From: Paenibacillus sp. MAHUQ-63
GTDB taxonomy: Bacteria; Bacillota; Bacilli; Paenibacillales; NBRC-103111
Assembly (NCBI RefSeq): GCF_028765165.1
Contig: NZ_JARADB010000001.1
Span: 1,488,001-1,552,000, forward strand
DNA: 64,000 bases
Direction: 5' to 3'
Below are positions 8,332 to 15,069 of the stretch, in pieces. Position 1 is the first letter of the stretch; each line of letters opens with the position of its first letter. Under the pieces are notes generated by a model. That model was not told the DNA's origin. It did not search any database and worked only from the letters and a program-made list of their open reading frames with translations. A program made the position numbers and the translations under genes.

Positions 8332-8985
8332 TCATCGTTCGCCTTCCCACTCCGCGTAGAACTGCGCGAGATACTGCTCCATGAACCGGTGCCGCTCCTC
8401 CGCGAGCTGACGCGCGTAGGCCGTGTTCATCAGCTCCTTCAGCTTCAGGAGCTTCTCGTAGAAGTGATTGATCGCGGTATCGTTACCTGAGCGATACTCC
8501 GCAGCCGTCATGTGCTCTCGCACCATGACGGAAGGGTCGTGAATCGGGCGGCCCTTCCAGCCCGAATAGGCAAATACGCGCGAGATGCCCACCGCGCCTA
8601 TCGCATCCAACCGGTCGGCATCCTGCACGACCTGGCCTTCCAGCGTGCGCATAGGGGGACGCGCGCCGCCTTTGAACGACATCGTGCCGATGATCTCGAG
8701 CACGTGGTCCACCGCGGCTGCCGGCGTGCCGCTGTCAGCCAGCCATGCTTCGAGCTCGCGCTGCGCGGCTGCCGGATCCGCGTTCAGCTTCTCGTCCGCG
8801 ACATCGTGAAGCAGCGCCGCAAGCTCGCAGACGAACGCGTCGGCGCCCTCCCGGGCGGCGATGCGCTTCGTCGTCTGCACGACGCGGTAGATGTGCCACC
8901 AGTCGTGGCCGCTGCTATCGCGTTCCAGCTTCTCTTTCACCAGCGCTTCCGCCGATCGTAGAATGCCCTCTTGCCGTTCGCTCAT
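8332..8985 (-). CDS. HD-domain phosphohydrolase (YpgQ/YedJ type)
   Basis: A 217-residue metal-dependent phosphohydrolase. Metal ligands of the HD superfamily are visible: HDWWH near residue 30, the HD doublet in ALLHDVADEK near residue 65, and a downstream aspartate in VQDADRLDAIGAVGI. The RPIHDPS and GNDTAINHFYEKLLKL segments are typical of the YpgQ/YedJ subfamily, reported for one Bacillus member to be a nucleotide pyrophosphohydrolase. The ATG at 8985 has AAGGAG 8 bp upstream. An in-frame ATG ten codons earlier overlaps the TrmB gene's stop as ATGA, so either start is possible. It is co-directional with and probably coupled to the TrmB-type gene. Confidence 0.85.
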   Translation of the reverse strand: MSERQEGILRSAEALVKEKLERDSSGHDWWHIYRVVQTTKRIAAREGADAFVCELAALLHDVADEKLNADPAAAQRELEAWLADSGTPAAAVDHVLEIIGTMSFKGGARPPMRTLEGQVVQDADRLDAIGAVGISRVFAYSGWKGRPIHDPSVMVREHMTAAEYRSGNDTAINHFYEKLLKLKELMNTAYARQLAEERHRFMEQYLAQFYAEWEGER

Positions 8986-9011
8986 CCCATGTTCTCCTTG
9001 ATGCTGATACG

Positions 9012-9986
9012 TCATTTCTTCTTTTTCCTCTTTCCTTCACCGGGTTTGTTTTCCGTCGATTTCTCTTCGCTCGCTTTGTTCTCGCGGGTCTTGCCTGTTG
9101 GCGTCAAGCCTTCGCCGGACTTGTCGTCCGCCGGCTTCCCCTCGCCCGCTCTGTCAATCGGTCGCTTCGGCGAATCCGCAGCAGCAGCGTCTTTATCTTT
9201 TCCCGTTGTGTATTTCTGAATGATTTTTTTGAAGTTTTTGCCGTATTTATCCTCCAGCTTGGCGCCCATATCCTGCTGCAGCTCGTGAATCACCACATCG
9301 TGCCAGAAGCTGTTCAGCAGCAGCTCCACCATGGCGGGATGCTCCGTCAGCATTGCGAGCGTCTGTTCATCGCCTCCGCGAGTGCCGACGATCGCCAGCT
9401 TGCGGTCGATTAATAGCGTGAATTTGCGCCCCTTGCGCTCGTTCCACGCCGCATCGCGCTTATGCGGGAACTGCGGAACGCTGCCCGGCAGCGGCGTATC
9501 GCCGACCGACGAGACCAAGAGACGCACGCCCTGCTCCGGCACCTTCCGCAGCTCTTCCTTCAGCAGCTGCGCCTCCTGCGCCCACAGGTCGCAGAGCACT
9601 TCCTCCCTCGCCTTGCGCAGCTCCTTCCGAATGCGTTCCATCACCTTGGCGTCGCCTTCCAAGCTGTAGTATTCCGACCGGTGCGCATCCTGCTTCGGCA
9701 TGTGCTCCTTCACGTAGCGGATTGATGCTTGCAGCTCCGCTTCAATGCGCTCGCCGATCTCTCCGATCGGCACGCTTTGGTAGTGCGTAGGCTCCCCATG
9801 GCTGGTGAGCACCGCGCCTTTCTCCGCCAGCTTCTGCAGCGCGGAGTAAACGTTCGAGCGCGAAACGCCAAGCTGCTTGGCGATTTCGTAGCCCGTCTGA
9901 GTGCCGCATTCGGCGAGCACGTGCAGGCACTTCGCTTCCAGATCCGTGAAGCCGAGATTTTTCAAATGCTGCAGCACATCCTCCAT
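9012..9986 (-). CDS. TrmB family transcriptional regulator with a charged C-terminal tail
   Basis: A 324-residue DNA-binding regulator. The N-terminal winged helix reads LTDLEAKCLHVLAEC-like (FTDLEAKCLHVLAE) followed by TGYEIAKQLGVSRSNVYSALQKLAEKGAV, the recognition helix. The middle is a regulatory domain with the LCDLWAQEAQLL block seen in TrmB-type effector domains. The last 55-60 residues are a low-complexity tail rich in Lys, Glu, Gly and Pro with degenerate GEGK/ENK repeats ending in a lysine run, probably disordered. GGGGGAG lies 5 bp before the ATG. It is divergent from the flavodoxin gene; whether it controls flavodoxin is open, since Fur boxes occupy that promoter. Confidence 0.87.
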   Translation of the reverse strand: MEDVLQHLKNLGFTDLEAKCLHVLAECGTQTGYEIAKQLGVSRSNVYSALQKLAEKGAVLTSHGEPTHYQSVPIGEIGERIEAELQASIRYVKEHMPKQDAHRSEYYSLEGDAKVMERIRKELRKAREEVLCDLWAQEAQLLKEELRKVPEQGVRLLVSSVGDTPLPGSVPQFPHKRDAAWNERKGRKFTLLIDRKLAIVGTRGGDEQTLAMLTEHPAMVELLLNSFWHDVVIHELQQDMGAKLEDKYGKNFKKIIQKYTTGKDKDAAAADSPKRPIDRAGEGKPADDKSGEGLTPTGKTRENKASEEKSTENKPGEGKRKKKK

Positions 9987-10112
9987 GCCAGCTCCCCCTT
10001 TAACATCGGTGCATTGTTGCGATATTGTATCATTCTTCCTGCAGGCTGCATTGTCCTTCTCGGCTCTTGGCTCGCGCAGCGTAAGAATGAATTTTTTTCA
10101 TTGCGTTTTTTG

Positions 10113-10142
10113 TTGACAATGAAAATCATTATCACTTATTAT
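10113..10142 (+). promoter_or_regulatory. Flavodoxin promoter
   Basis: TTGACA and TATTAT are separated by 18 bp and lie about 50 bp before the flavodoxin ATG. A Fur-box-like sequence covers the -35 and the spacer. Confidence 0.65.
10115..10133. promoter_or_regulatory. Fur box 1
   Basis: GACAATGAAAATCATTATC matches the 19-bp Fur consensus GATAATGATAATCATTATC at 17 of 19 positions and overlaps the promoter core, consistent with iron-dependent repression. Confidence 0.75.
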
Positions 10143-10146
10143 GAGA

Positions 10147-10165
10147 TTGATAATCGTTATCATTT
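10147..10165. promoter_or_regulatory. Fur box 2
   Basis: TTGATAATCGTTATCATTT contains the inverted 7-mer TGATAAT/GTTATCA typical of Bacillus Fur boxes. It lies just downstream of the -10, 32 bp from box 1. Confidence 0.7.
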
Positions 10166-10194
10166 AACTACATCGTTCCTATGGAGGGATATTC

Positions 10195-10647
10195 ATGCCA
10201 AAAATTATTATCGTGTACGCCAGCATGTCAGGGAATACGGAGGAAATTGCTGAAGAAATCGCCGATGGCATTCGCGAAGCAGGCATTGAGCCTGTCGTGA
10301 AATCCGTTATGGACGCCAGCGGAGCGGAATTGGAGGCGTATGACGGCATTTTGCTTGGAGCTTACACGTGGGGCGACGGCGATCTGCCGGATGAATTCGA
10401 GGATTTCTACGATGAGCTGGACAGCCTGGATCTTAAAGGCCGCAAATCCGGTGCATTCGGATCAGCGGACTCGTCTTACGATCATTTCGGCAAAGCCGTA
10501 GATACGATTGAAGCTAAGCTTGCTGAACGGGGGACGGATAAAGTGTTCGACGGGATCAAAATCGAGTTGAACCCATCCAAAGAGGAAAAACAAATGTGTC
10601 GCGAGATCGGCGCGAAATTTGCTGCCGCCGTCGGTGTTACGGCTTAA
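10195..10647 (+). CDS. Flavodoxin (short chain)
   Basis: A 150-residue FMN-binding electron carrier. The phosphate loop SMSGNTEEIAEEI is at residues 10-22, the aromatic isoalloxazine-stacking loops are LLGAYTWGDGDLPDEF and FGSADSSYDHFGKAVD, and no long-chain insertion is visible. Flavodoxin replaces ferredoxin when iron is scarce, which fits the two Fur boxes at its promoter. GGAGGG lies 6 bp before the ATG. It is a single-gene unit. Base composition resembles its neighbours. Confidence 0.95.
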   Translation: MPKIIIVYASMSGNTEEIAEEIADGIREAGIEPVVKSVMDASGAELEAYDGILLGAYTWGDGDLPDEFEDFYDELDSLDLKGRKSGAFGSADSSYDHFGKAVDTIEAKLAERGTDKVFDGIKIELNPSKEEKQMCREIGAKFAAAVGVTA

Positions 10648-10674
10648 TACGGGCGGGCTTGCTGTTCCGCCGGG

Positions 10675-10727
10675 ATCTGGATCTGGATCTGGATCGGGTT
10701 CGGGTTCGGGTTCGGGCTTGGGCTTGG
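10675..10727. repeat. Hexanucleotide microsatellite
   Basis: GGATCT repeats three times, drifts through GGATCG to three GGTTCG units, then GGCTTG twice. The tract starts about 28 bp after the flavodoxin stop codon. It has no detected coding role. Confidence 0.85.
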
Positions 10728-10752
10728 CGCGATCCCCACAACTCTCCACATC

Positions 10753-10937
10753 CTAACGGACCATAAGGACTCTATTTGGCCAAAAAAGCTGCTTATTCCA
10801 GTCTAACGGACACCACAGACGTTATTTGGGTTAAAAACATGGCTAGCATGCATATTCGGAGCAAATAGCGCCTCCTGTGTCCGTTAGATTCTGCAATATC
10901 GTTAATTTCGTTAAATAACGTCTTCCATTTCCGTTAG
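10753..10937. repeat. Palindromic intergenic element, copy 1 (four CTAACGGA units)
   Basis: Two direct units (10753-10779, 10803-10830) are followed by two inverted units (10861-10887, 10912-10937). Each unit is about 27 bp, with a conserved CTAACGGA end and a conserved (G)TTATTTGG-like end. Both direct-unit starts and both inverted-unit ends are exactly 50 bp apart. The element fills the gap between the converging flavodoxin and DUF6463 genes. A second copy with the same geometry is at 28650-28834. Confidence 0.85.
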
Positions 10938-10988
10938 ACATTCGCCTATAGTTGCTTCACTGATCCTCGCGGAGGCCGGAGAATTCGC

Positions 10989-11339
10989 CTATCGTTTCAA
11001 CATATAGATCGCTTGGGGAATTACAAGCCAGAACCCGGAGACAGGCATACAGATCGCGCCTATTATGGAGAAAATGAGTATCTGCCAGCCGACGAAACGA
11101 GGAATCGGAATGCTTTGCCGAGTGGTCAACCAGCGCAGCATCCGCGCAATGTTCCATAGAAGCACCCCAAAGAACAGGAACCAGATTGCATTGGATCTGT
11201 CGATATCCCGGCCGACCGCATTCCATACTCCGGCTGCGGCGATGTCACTGACCGGCTTCCAGAACAGAATTAACCCGATCGCCGTGTGTAGATAAGCAGT
11301 CCACTCCAGCATCCACCCGCTGTGTTTTTGAATCCCCAT
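10989..11339 (-). CDS. DUF6463-like small integral membrane protein
   Basis: A 116-residue protein with four predicted membrane helices: TAYLHTAIGLILFWKPVS, NAIWFLFFGVLLWNIARML, VGWQILIFSIIGAICMPVSG and a short final FWLVIPQAIYML. It resembles the DUF6463 group of small bacterial membrane proteins; the function is unknown. ATG 11339 has GGGGGAG 6 bp upstream. It is the last gene of a run starting with the MarR regulator and the ArsA-like ATPase, 26 bp after the small charged protein gene, so it may be co-expressed with them. Confidence 0.75.
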   Translation of the reverse strand: MGIQKHSGWMLEWTAYLHTAIGLILFWKPVSDIAAAGVWNAVGRDIDRSNAIWFLFFGVLLWNIARMLRWLTTRQSIPIPRFVGWQILIFSIIGAICMPVSGFWLVIPQAIYMLKR

Positions 11340-11365
11340 GCTCATCTCCCCCTTCTCGTACAAAC

Positions 11366-11599
11366 TTATTCCTCAACCGGGATCTGCTTCGACCGTTCTT
11401 TCTTCCGGGGCTGCTCGTCGTCCAAACGTCCAATCGCCGCATCAAGCAGCGAGCGGACTCCGAGCAGCACCTCTTTCTCCGCTTGCCGGAAATGGGTTCT
11501 GGCTTCTTCTGGAACGAGTCTTGCCACCACGATATTCTTCACTTCCTCCAGACAGCTTACGATATCCTCAAGGTCTTGCAGGTTCGTGCGTGCGCTCAT
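11366..11599 (-). CDS. Small conserved helical protein of unknown function
   Basis: A 77-residue, strongly charged protein predicted to be mostly helical (LQDLEDIVSCLEEVKNIVVARLV ... AEKEVLLGVRSLLDAAIGRLDD) with a basic tail. There is no signal peptide or membrane helix. GAGGAGG lies 8 bp before the ATG and the gene follows the ArsA-like ATPase by 19 bp in the same direction, so it is a credible operon member and possibly a partner of that ATPase. No family was recognised. Confidence 0.65.
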   Translation of the reverse strand: MSARTNLQDLEDIVSCLEEVKNIVVARLVPEEARTHFRQAEKEVLLGVRSLLDAAIGRLDDEQPRKKERSKQIPVEE

Positions 11600-11618
11600 A
11601 ATCGTTTCCTCCTCTTTT

Positions 11619-12788
11619 TTATTCCACTAGACCAAACCGGACCGTCAGTACGCCGTCCTCCAGCCGGGCCGCTTGCACTTGGCGCCCCAGCAAAACTCTC
11701 GGCAGCGCAACGATGCGCTTATAGCCGCCGACCTGCAGCGTTAACTCATCGCCTTTTTGATTCAATTGCAGCTGCTTCTTCTCGGTGAAAGGCAGCGAAA
11801 TCCGAAGCTCATAGCCTGCCTCCGCTTTCTTCACTTCCTCCAGGATTCCCCGATGCAGAATGGCCCCGCAGGCCCGATCATCAAAAGCCGCAGCAGCAAC
11901 ACGCTCGAGCATATCCTTGCCCACCACCTCAAGGGGCATAAGCGGCACCCGCAAGATCGGAAGCGGATGGAAGCAATGCTGGATTTCTTCCTCGTACCGG
12001 TTCTGAATTTGTTTCCACTGCGCGAAATACCCGCCTGCCGCCTCTTCGGACAACACTTTATTGACGATAACCGCATCGGTGTGAAAGCCGTATAAGTTCA
12101 GGCTCGTCAAAGCTCTCCGGGCTTCCGCTATCACCATCTTCTCCGGGTTGACGACCAGGCGAATGCTTGTAACCTCAGGGTCGGCGATGACCTGCTGCAG
12201 CTTCTCCAGCTGTTCGACGACTTGGCTGAAGCTATCCATCACATCGTCTCCGGGCAGTTCCAAGCCTTTGGTAACCTTCATAACCGGACGGGCCAGCTTC
12301 AGAATTTTGCGCTCGAATGGGAAAATATTGCGTACCCACCACTTGAGCAGCTGCGGGTAGCTTAGGAGCCGTAAAGTCTCTCCTGTCGGCGCGCAATCGA
12401 CGATAATCGCATCGTACAGTCCGCTTTCCGCATGCTCCTTGATTCTTAGCAGAGAGAACAGCTCCTCGAAGCCCGGAAATATCATCAGCTCTTCCGAACC
12501 GATGTCATCCAAGTTGGCCCATTGCATGAAGCTCGTGAACCAACTGCGCACACTTCCCCAATGCCGCTCCGTCTCCTTCAAGCTATCGATCTCCTGCGCC
12601 CATAGCCGGTCATGGATGAGCATGGGCTCTGGCCCAAGCTGGATACCCAATGAATCCGACAGACTGTGAGCGGCATCCGTGCTCAAAACGATCGTTCGTT
12701 GGCCTTCGGCTGCCAGCCGGTAAGCTGTCGCTGCGGCGATGCTCGTTTTGCCGACGCCGCCTTTACCCGTATAGATAATAATGCGCAT
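11619..12788 (-). CDS. ArsA/Get3-family ATPase with C-terminal HSP20-like domain
   Basis: A 389-residue deviant-Walker P-loop ATPase. The P-loop is TGKGGVGKTSIAAATA at residues 6-21, switch I is STDAAHSLSDSLG and switch II is VDCAPTGETLRLLSYP. The last 70 residues (YELRISLPFTEKKQLQLNQ...VRFGLVE) form the beta-sandwich ArsA HSP20-like domain. It is a single-ATPase form, unlike duplicated arsenite-pump ArsA. No arsenite permease or ArsR is adjacent, so arsenic resistance is unlikely; a client-protein or regulatory role is more plausible. ATG 12788 has GGAGGG 7 bp upstream. A MarR-operator-like palindrome lies just upstream. Confidence 0.85.
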   Translation of the reverse strand: MRIIIYTGKGGVGKTSIAAATAYRLAAEGQRTIVLSTDAAHSLSDSLGIQLGPEPMLIHDRLWAQEIDSLKETERHWGSVRSWFTSFMQWANLDDIGSEELMIFPGFEELFSLLRIKEHAESGLYDAIIVDCAPTGETLRLLSYPQLLKWWVRNIFPFERKILKLARPVMKVTKGLELPGDDVMDSFSQVVEQLEKLQQVIADPEVTSIRLVVNPEKMVIAEARRALTSLNLYGFHTDAVIVNKVLSEEAAGGYFAQWKQIQNRYEEEIQHCFHPLPILRVPLMPLEVVGKDMLERVAAAAFDDRACGAILHRGILEEVKKAEAGYELRISLPFTEKKQLQLNQKGDELTLQVGGYKRIVALPRVLLGRQVQAARLEDGVLTVRFGLVE

Positions 12789-12806
12789 GACGGATCCCTC
12801 CATTAG

Positions 12807-12818
12807 TACGATTTCGTA
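12807..12818. promoter_or_regulatory. MarR operator-like palindrome upstream of the ArsA-like gene
   Basis: TACGATTTCGTA, in the context AGTACGATTTCGTAGT, lies 19 bp upstream of the ATPase start and just after the MarR stop codon. It differs by one base from the palindrome upstream of marR. Confidence 0.6.
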
Positions 12819-12835
12819 GTATTTGAATAAAAAAA

Positions 12836-13309
12836 TTACTCGATCTCAATGGATCTCAATTTCGGAGATTTCACCGGCTCCTCCGGTTCCGCGTTATGCT
12901 GTAACGCTTTGGCCACCTTCAACGAAAGACGAATAAACTGCTGTAGCTCCTCGGCTGACAGCGCGCTTTCGATCCGGCCGAACATCTTATTCATCGTGCC
13001 GAGCGCCTCTTCGGCGATCAACTCCCCATCTTCCGTCAACCGATTGACGATAATGCGCTGGTCCTGCTGCGACTTCTCTCTGTAGATGTAACCTTTGCGC
13101 ACAAGCCGTTTGGCGATACTCGTCACCGTGCTGAGGGGGGCTCCCAAGAAATCTGCCATTTGGGACATCGTCAGCTGTTCATGGAATTTCAGTAGCAGCA
13201 GAGCGGCAAAATCCGAACTCGTAAGCTGCAATTCCAGGTGTGACGTGTCGGGGAACACACTAAGCGGACGCAGACCATTTTTGAAAAAAAGCTCGAACAG
13301 CTGCTGCAT
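12836..13309 (-). CDS. MarR family transcriptional regulator
   Basis: A 157-residue winged-helix repressor-type protein. The HTH is LTSSDFAALLLLKFHEQLTMSQMADFLGAPLSTVTSIAKRLVRKGYIYREKSQQDQR, with the wing DQR.IIVNRLTEDG, followed by a long dimerisation helix and an acidic C-terminus. ATG 13309 is preferred over an ATG two codons earlier because AAAGGG is 6 bp upstream. It is the first gene of the run MarR, ArsA-like ATPase, 77-residue protein, DUF6463 protein. Three matching palindromes (one before the ATPase, two before marR) suggest autoregulation and control of the operon. The inducing ligand is unknown. Confidence 0.88.
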   Translation of the reverse strand: MQQLFELFFKNGLRPLSVFPDTSHLELQLTSSDFAALLLLKFHEQLTMSQMADFLGAPLSTVTSIAKRLVRKGYIYREKSQQDQRIIVNRLTEDGELIAEEALGTMNKMFGRIESALSAEELQQFIRLSLKVAKALQHNAEPEEPVKSPKLRSIEIE

Positions 13310-13333
13310 GGGCATCCCTTTCTTCGAATAAAC

Positions 13334-13345
13334 TACGATATCGTA
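13334..13345. promoter_or_regulatory. MarR operator-like palindrome 1 upstream of marR
   Basis: TACGATATCGTA is a perfect 12-bp palindrome 24 bp upstream of the marR start, in the context ACTACGATATCGTATT. Confidence 0.65.
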
Positions 13346-13365
13346 TTAAATTGACTACCCCTAAT

Positions 13366-13385
13366 TTACTACACATTCGTAGTAA
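13366..13385. promoter_or_regulatory. MarR operator-like palindrome 2 upstream of marR
   Basis: TTACTAC and GTAGTAA arms flank a 6-bp centre. On the minus strand the core reads ACTACGAATGTGTAGT, matching the other two sites around a shared ACTACGAWWTCGTAGT consensus. Confidence 0.6.
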
Positions 13386-13413
13386 TTGCAAGCGGCATTT
13401 GGCTTGGCATCGC

Positions 13414-13456
13414 AAAAAAAAAGGACCGGAAACCGGCAACTACGCCAGCCCGATCC
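13414..13456 (-). terminator. Intrinsic terminator after mgtC
   Basis: On the minus strand an interrupted GC-rich hairpin (GGATCGGGCTGGC ... GCCGGTTTCCGGTCC) is followed by a run of nine T, starting just after the MgtC stop codon. Confidence 0.6.
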
Positions 13457-13462
13457 CTTCTT

Positions 13463-14149
13463 TTACAATGTCTCCACTTCGGCGATTTCGATATACGCCA
13501 TACTCTTCAACTCATCGTATACTTCCGAAGCGTATTTACGGTCAATGAATACGATGAAATTGAGCTCTTGCAGCTCCTGGTTCAATTCCTTGATGTGAAC
13601 GCTCTTCATTTTATAACCTTTGGCAATAATGGCCTTAATAATTTCCGTTAAATTAGCTTCGTGGTTGACGACGAGCCTCACCCGCAAATCCTTCATCAAT
13701 AGCGGTCTTGGCCCCATTTTCTTAATGAAATATGGCAAGACGACAACACTCACCATAATGAGCAGCAGGCCGAAGAAAGCTTCTATAATAAACCCGGCTC
13801 CCACCGCGATCCCCAGGCCCGCCGCGCCCCAGATCAACGCCGCCGTCGTTAGCCCGATAATGACATCGTTATGCTTTCGCAGAATGGCCCCGGCGCCCAG
13901 GAAGCCGATCCCGCTCACCACCTGCGCCGCAAGCCGCATCGGGTCCATCACATGCAGCCCCGCGACTGCATATTTATTCGCAGATTCGATCGATACGATC
14001 GTCAACAAACAGCTGGCTAAGCAGATGACTAGCGAAGTTTTGAGCCCGAGCGGCTTATTCCGGATTTCCCGTTCAAGACCGATAATTAAGCCAAAAACAG
14101 CTGCGATCCCTAATTTGATCAAGTCCTGAGCATCTACAGTTAGTACCAT
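13463..14149 (-). CDS. MgtC/SapB family membrane protein
   Basis: A 228-residue inner-membrane protein. Residues about 10-145 hold four or five hydrophobic helices with the family motifs GLIIGLEREIRNKPLGLKTS, RLAAQVVSGIGFLGAGAILR and GLTTAALIWGAAGLGIAVGAGF. The C-terminal 80 residues form a soluble ACT-like domain (LRVRLVVNHEANLTEIIKAIIAKGYKMKSVHIKEL). Members are linked to growth at low magnesium, ATP homeostasis or acid stress; the role here is not fixed. GAGGAG lies 9 bp upstream of the ATG. A close paralogue is encoded at the right end of the window. Confidence 0.9.
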   Translation of the reverse strand: MVLTVDAQDLIKLGIAAVFGLIIGLEREIRNKPLGLKTSLVICLASCLLTIVSIESANKYAVAGLHVMDPMRLAAQVVSGIGFLGAGAILRKHNDVIIGLTTAALIWGAAGLGIAVGAGFIIEAFFGLLLIMVSVVVLPYFIKKMGPRPLLMKDLRVRLVVNHEANLTEIIKAIIAKGYKMKSVHIKELNQELQELNFIVFIDRKYASEVYDELKSMAYIEIAEVETL

Positions 14150-14176
14150 CGTTGTGGTCTCCTCTATGTCAAATCG

Positions 14177-14211
14177 AATGTTAAAGTTAGCATTTACAAT
14201 ATCTTAACATT
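14177..14211. promoter_or_regulatory. Inverted repeat upstream of mgtC
   Basis: AATGTTAAAG and CTTAACATT form an interrupted inverted repeat about 30-60 bp upstream of the MgtC start, in the AT-rich promoter zone. It is a possible operator with no identified regulator. Confidence 0.35.
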
Positions 14212-14263
14212 TCCAATCTGTAAATAACCATAAGTTAATTACCACGTTTTTCATGTGTGCAAA

Positions 14264-14297
14264 CAAAAAAAGACCGGGCTTGAACAGATCCGGTTTC
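14264..14297 (-). terminator. Second hairpin with T-run downstream of the response regulator
   Basis: ACCGG ... CCGGT forms a 5-bp stem followed by seven T on the minus strand. It lies about 85 bp beyond the stronger terminator and probably acts as a backup. Confidence 0.5.
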
Positions 14298-14340
14298 TGG
14301 GTATTTAACTGCGTTTAAATCCCCTCACCAAAGCATAGAC

Positions 14341-14381
14341 AAAAAAAGCCCAACCAGAGTTTCCCACTCTGGCCAGGCTTT
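14341..14381 (-). terminator. Intrinsic terminator of the ABC/two-component operon
   Basis: On the minus strand AAAGCCTGGCCAGAGT and ACTCTGGTTGGGCTTT form a long stem with a GGGAA loop, followed by seven T. It overlaps the response-regulator stop codon. Confidence 0.85.
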
Positions 14382-15069
14382 AAATCCGGAACCGGTACCC
14401 CGCTCCCCAGATCGTCTCAATATATTGCGGATTCGAAGGGTCCTGCTCGATCTTCTCGCGCAGCTTGCGGATATGCACCGTCACGGTCGCGATTTCGCCC
14501 ATGGCGTCCATCCCCCACAGGAGGTCAAACAGCTGCTCTTTGCTGTACACCCGATTCGGGTTCATCGCAAGATGTGCGAGCAGATCGAACTCCTTCGTCG
14601 TGAAGACGACTTCCTTCTCGTTCACGAAGACGCGGCGTGCAGTCTTGTCGATCATCAAGCCGCGTATGCGAACCTCGTCGTTCTTCGCTTCGCGCCGCCC
14701 CATCAGCCGTTCGTAACGGGCAAGATGCGCTTTGACTCTGGCCACCAGCTCGCTGGGGCTGAAGGGCTTGATGATGTAATCGTCGGCGCCGAGGCCGAGG
14801 CCGCGGATTTTATCGATGTCTTCCTTTTTGGCGGAAACCATCAGAATGGGAATGTCCTTCTCGCTGCGTATGCGCCGGCAGATTTCGAAGCCGTCGATCT
14901 TCGGCAGCATCAAATCGAGAATGATGAGATCATACTCCGCGGCCAGGGCCATCTGCAGCCCCTTATCGCCACTGTTCTCGATATCGACTTCATAGCCGCT
15001 GATCTCCAAATAATCCCGCTCCAGCTCGGCAATGCTTTGTTCATCCTCAATGATTAGTATGCGGCTCAT
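14380..15069 (-). CDS. OmpR-family response regulator
   Basis: A 229-residue transcription factor. The receiver domain has acidic residues E8/D9, the phospho-acceptor D52 in LIILDLMLPKIDG, and the conserved lysine in IIKPFSPSEL near residue 101. The C-terminal winged helix contains FTTKEFDLLAHLAMNPNRVYSKEQLFDLLWG and TVTVHIRKLREKIEQDPSNPQYIETIWGAGYRF. Its start overlaps the kinase stop by 4 bp (ATGA), so the pair is translationally coupled. It is the last gene of an operon with an ABC-2 exporter, and probably controls that operon in response to a cell-envelope signal. Confidence 0.94.
   Translation of the reverse strand: MSRILIIEDEQSIAELERDYLEISGYEVDIENSGDKGLQMALAAEYDLIILDLMLPKIDGFEICRRIRSEKDIPILMVSAKKEDIDKIRGLGLGADDYIIKPFSPSELVARVKAHLARYERLMGRREAKNDEVRIRGLMIDKTARRVFVNEKEVVFTTKEFDLLAHLAMNPNRVYSKEQLFDLLWGMDAMGEIATVTVHIRKLREKIEQDPSNPQYIETIWGAGYRFRI

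Noticed and set aside
10753..10937. CRISPR-like direct repeats
   Set aside because: The four ~27-bp units are two direct and two inverted copies, which is not a CRISPR layout.
11619..12788. Arsenite efflux ATPase
   Set aside because: There is one ATPase half only, with an HSP20-like domain and no ArsB, ArsD or ArsR neighbours.
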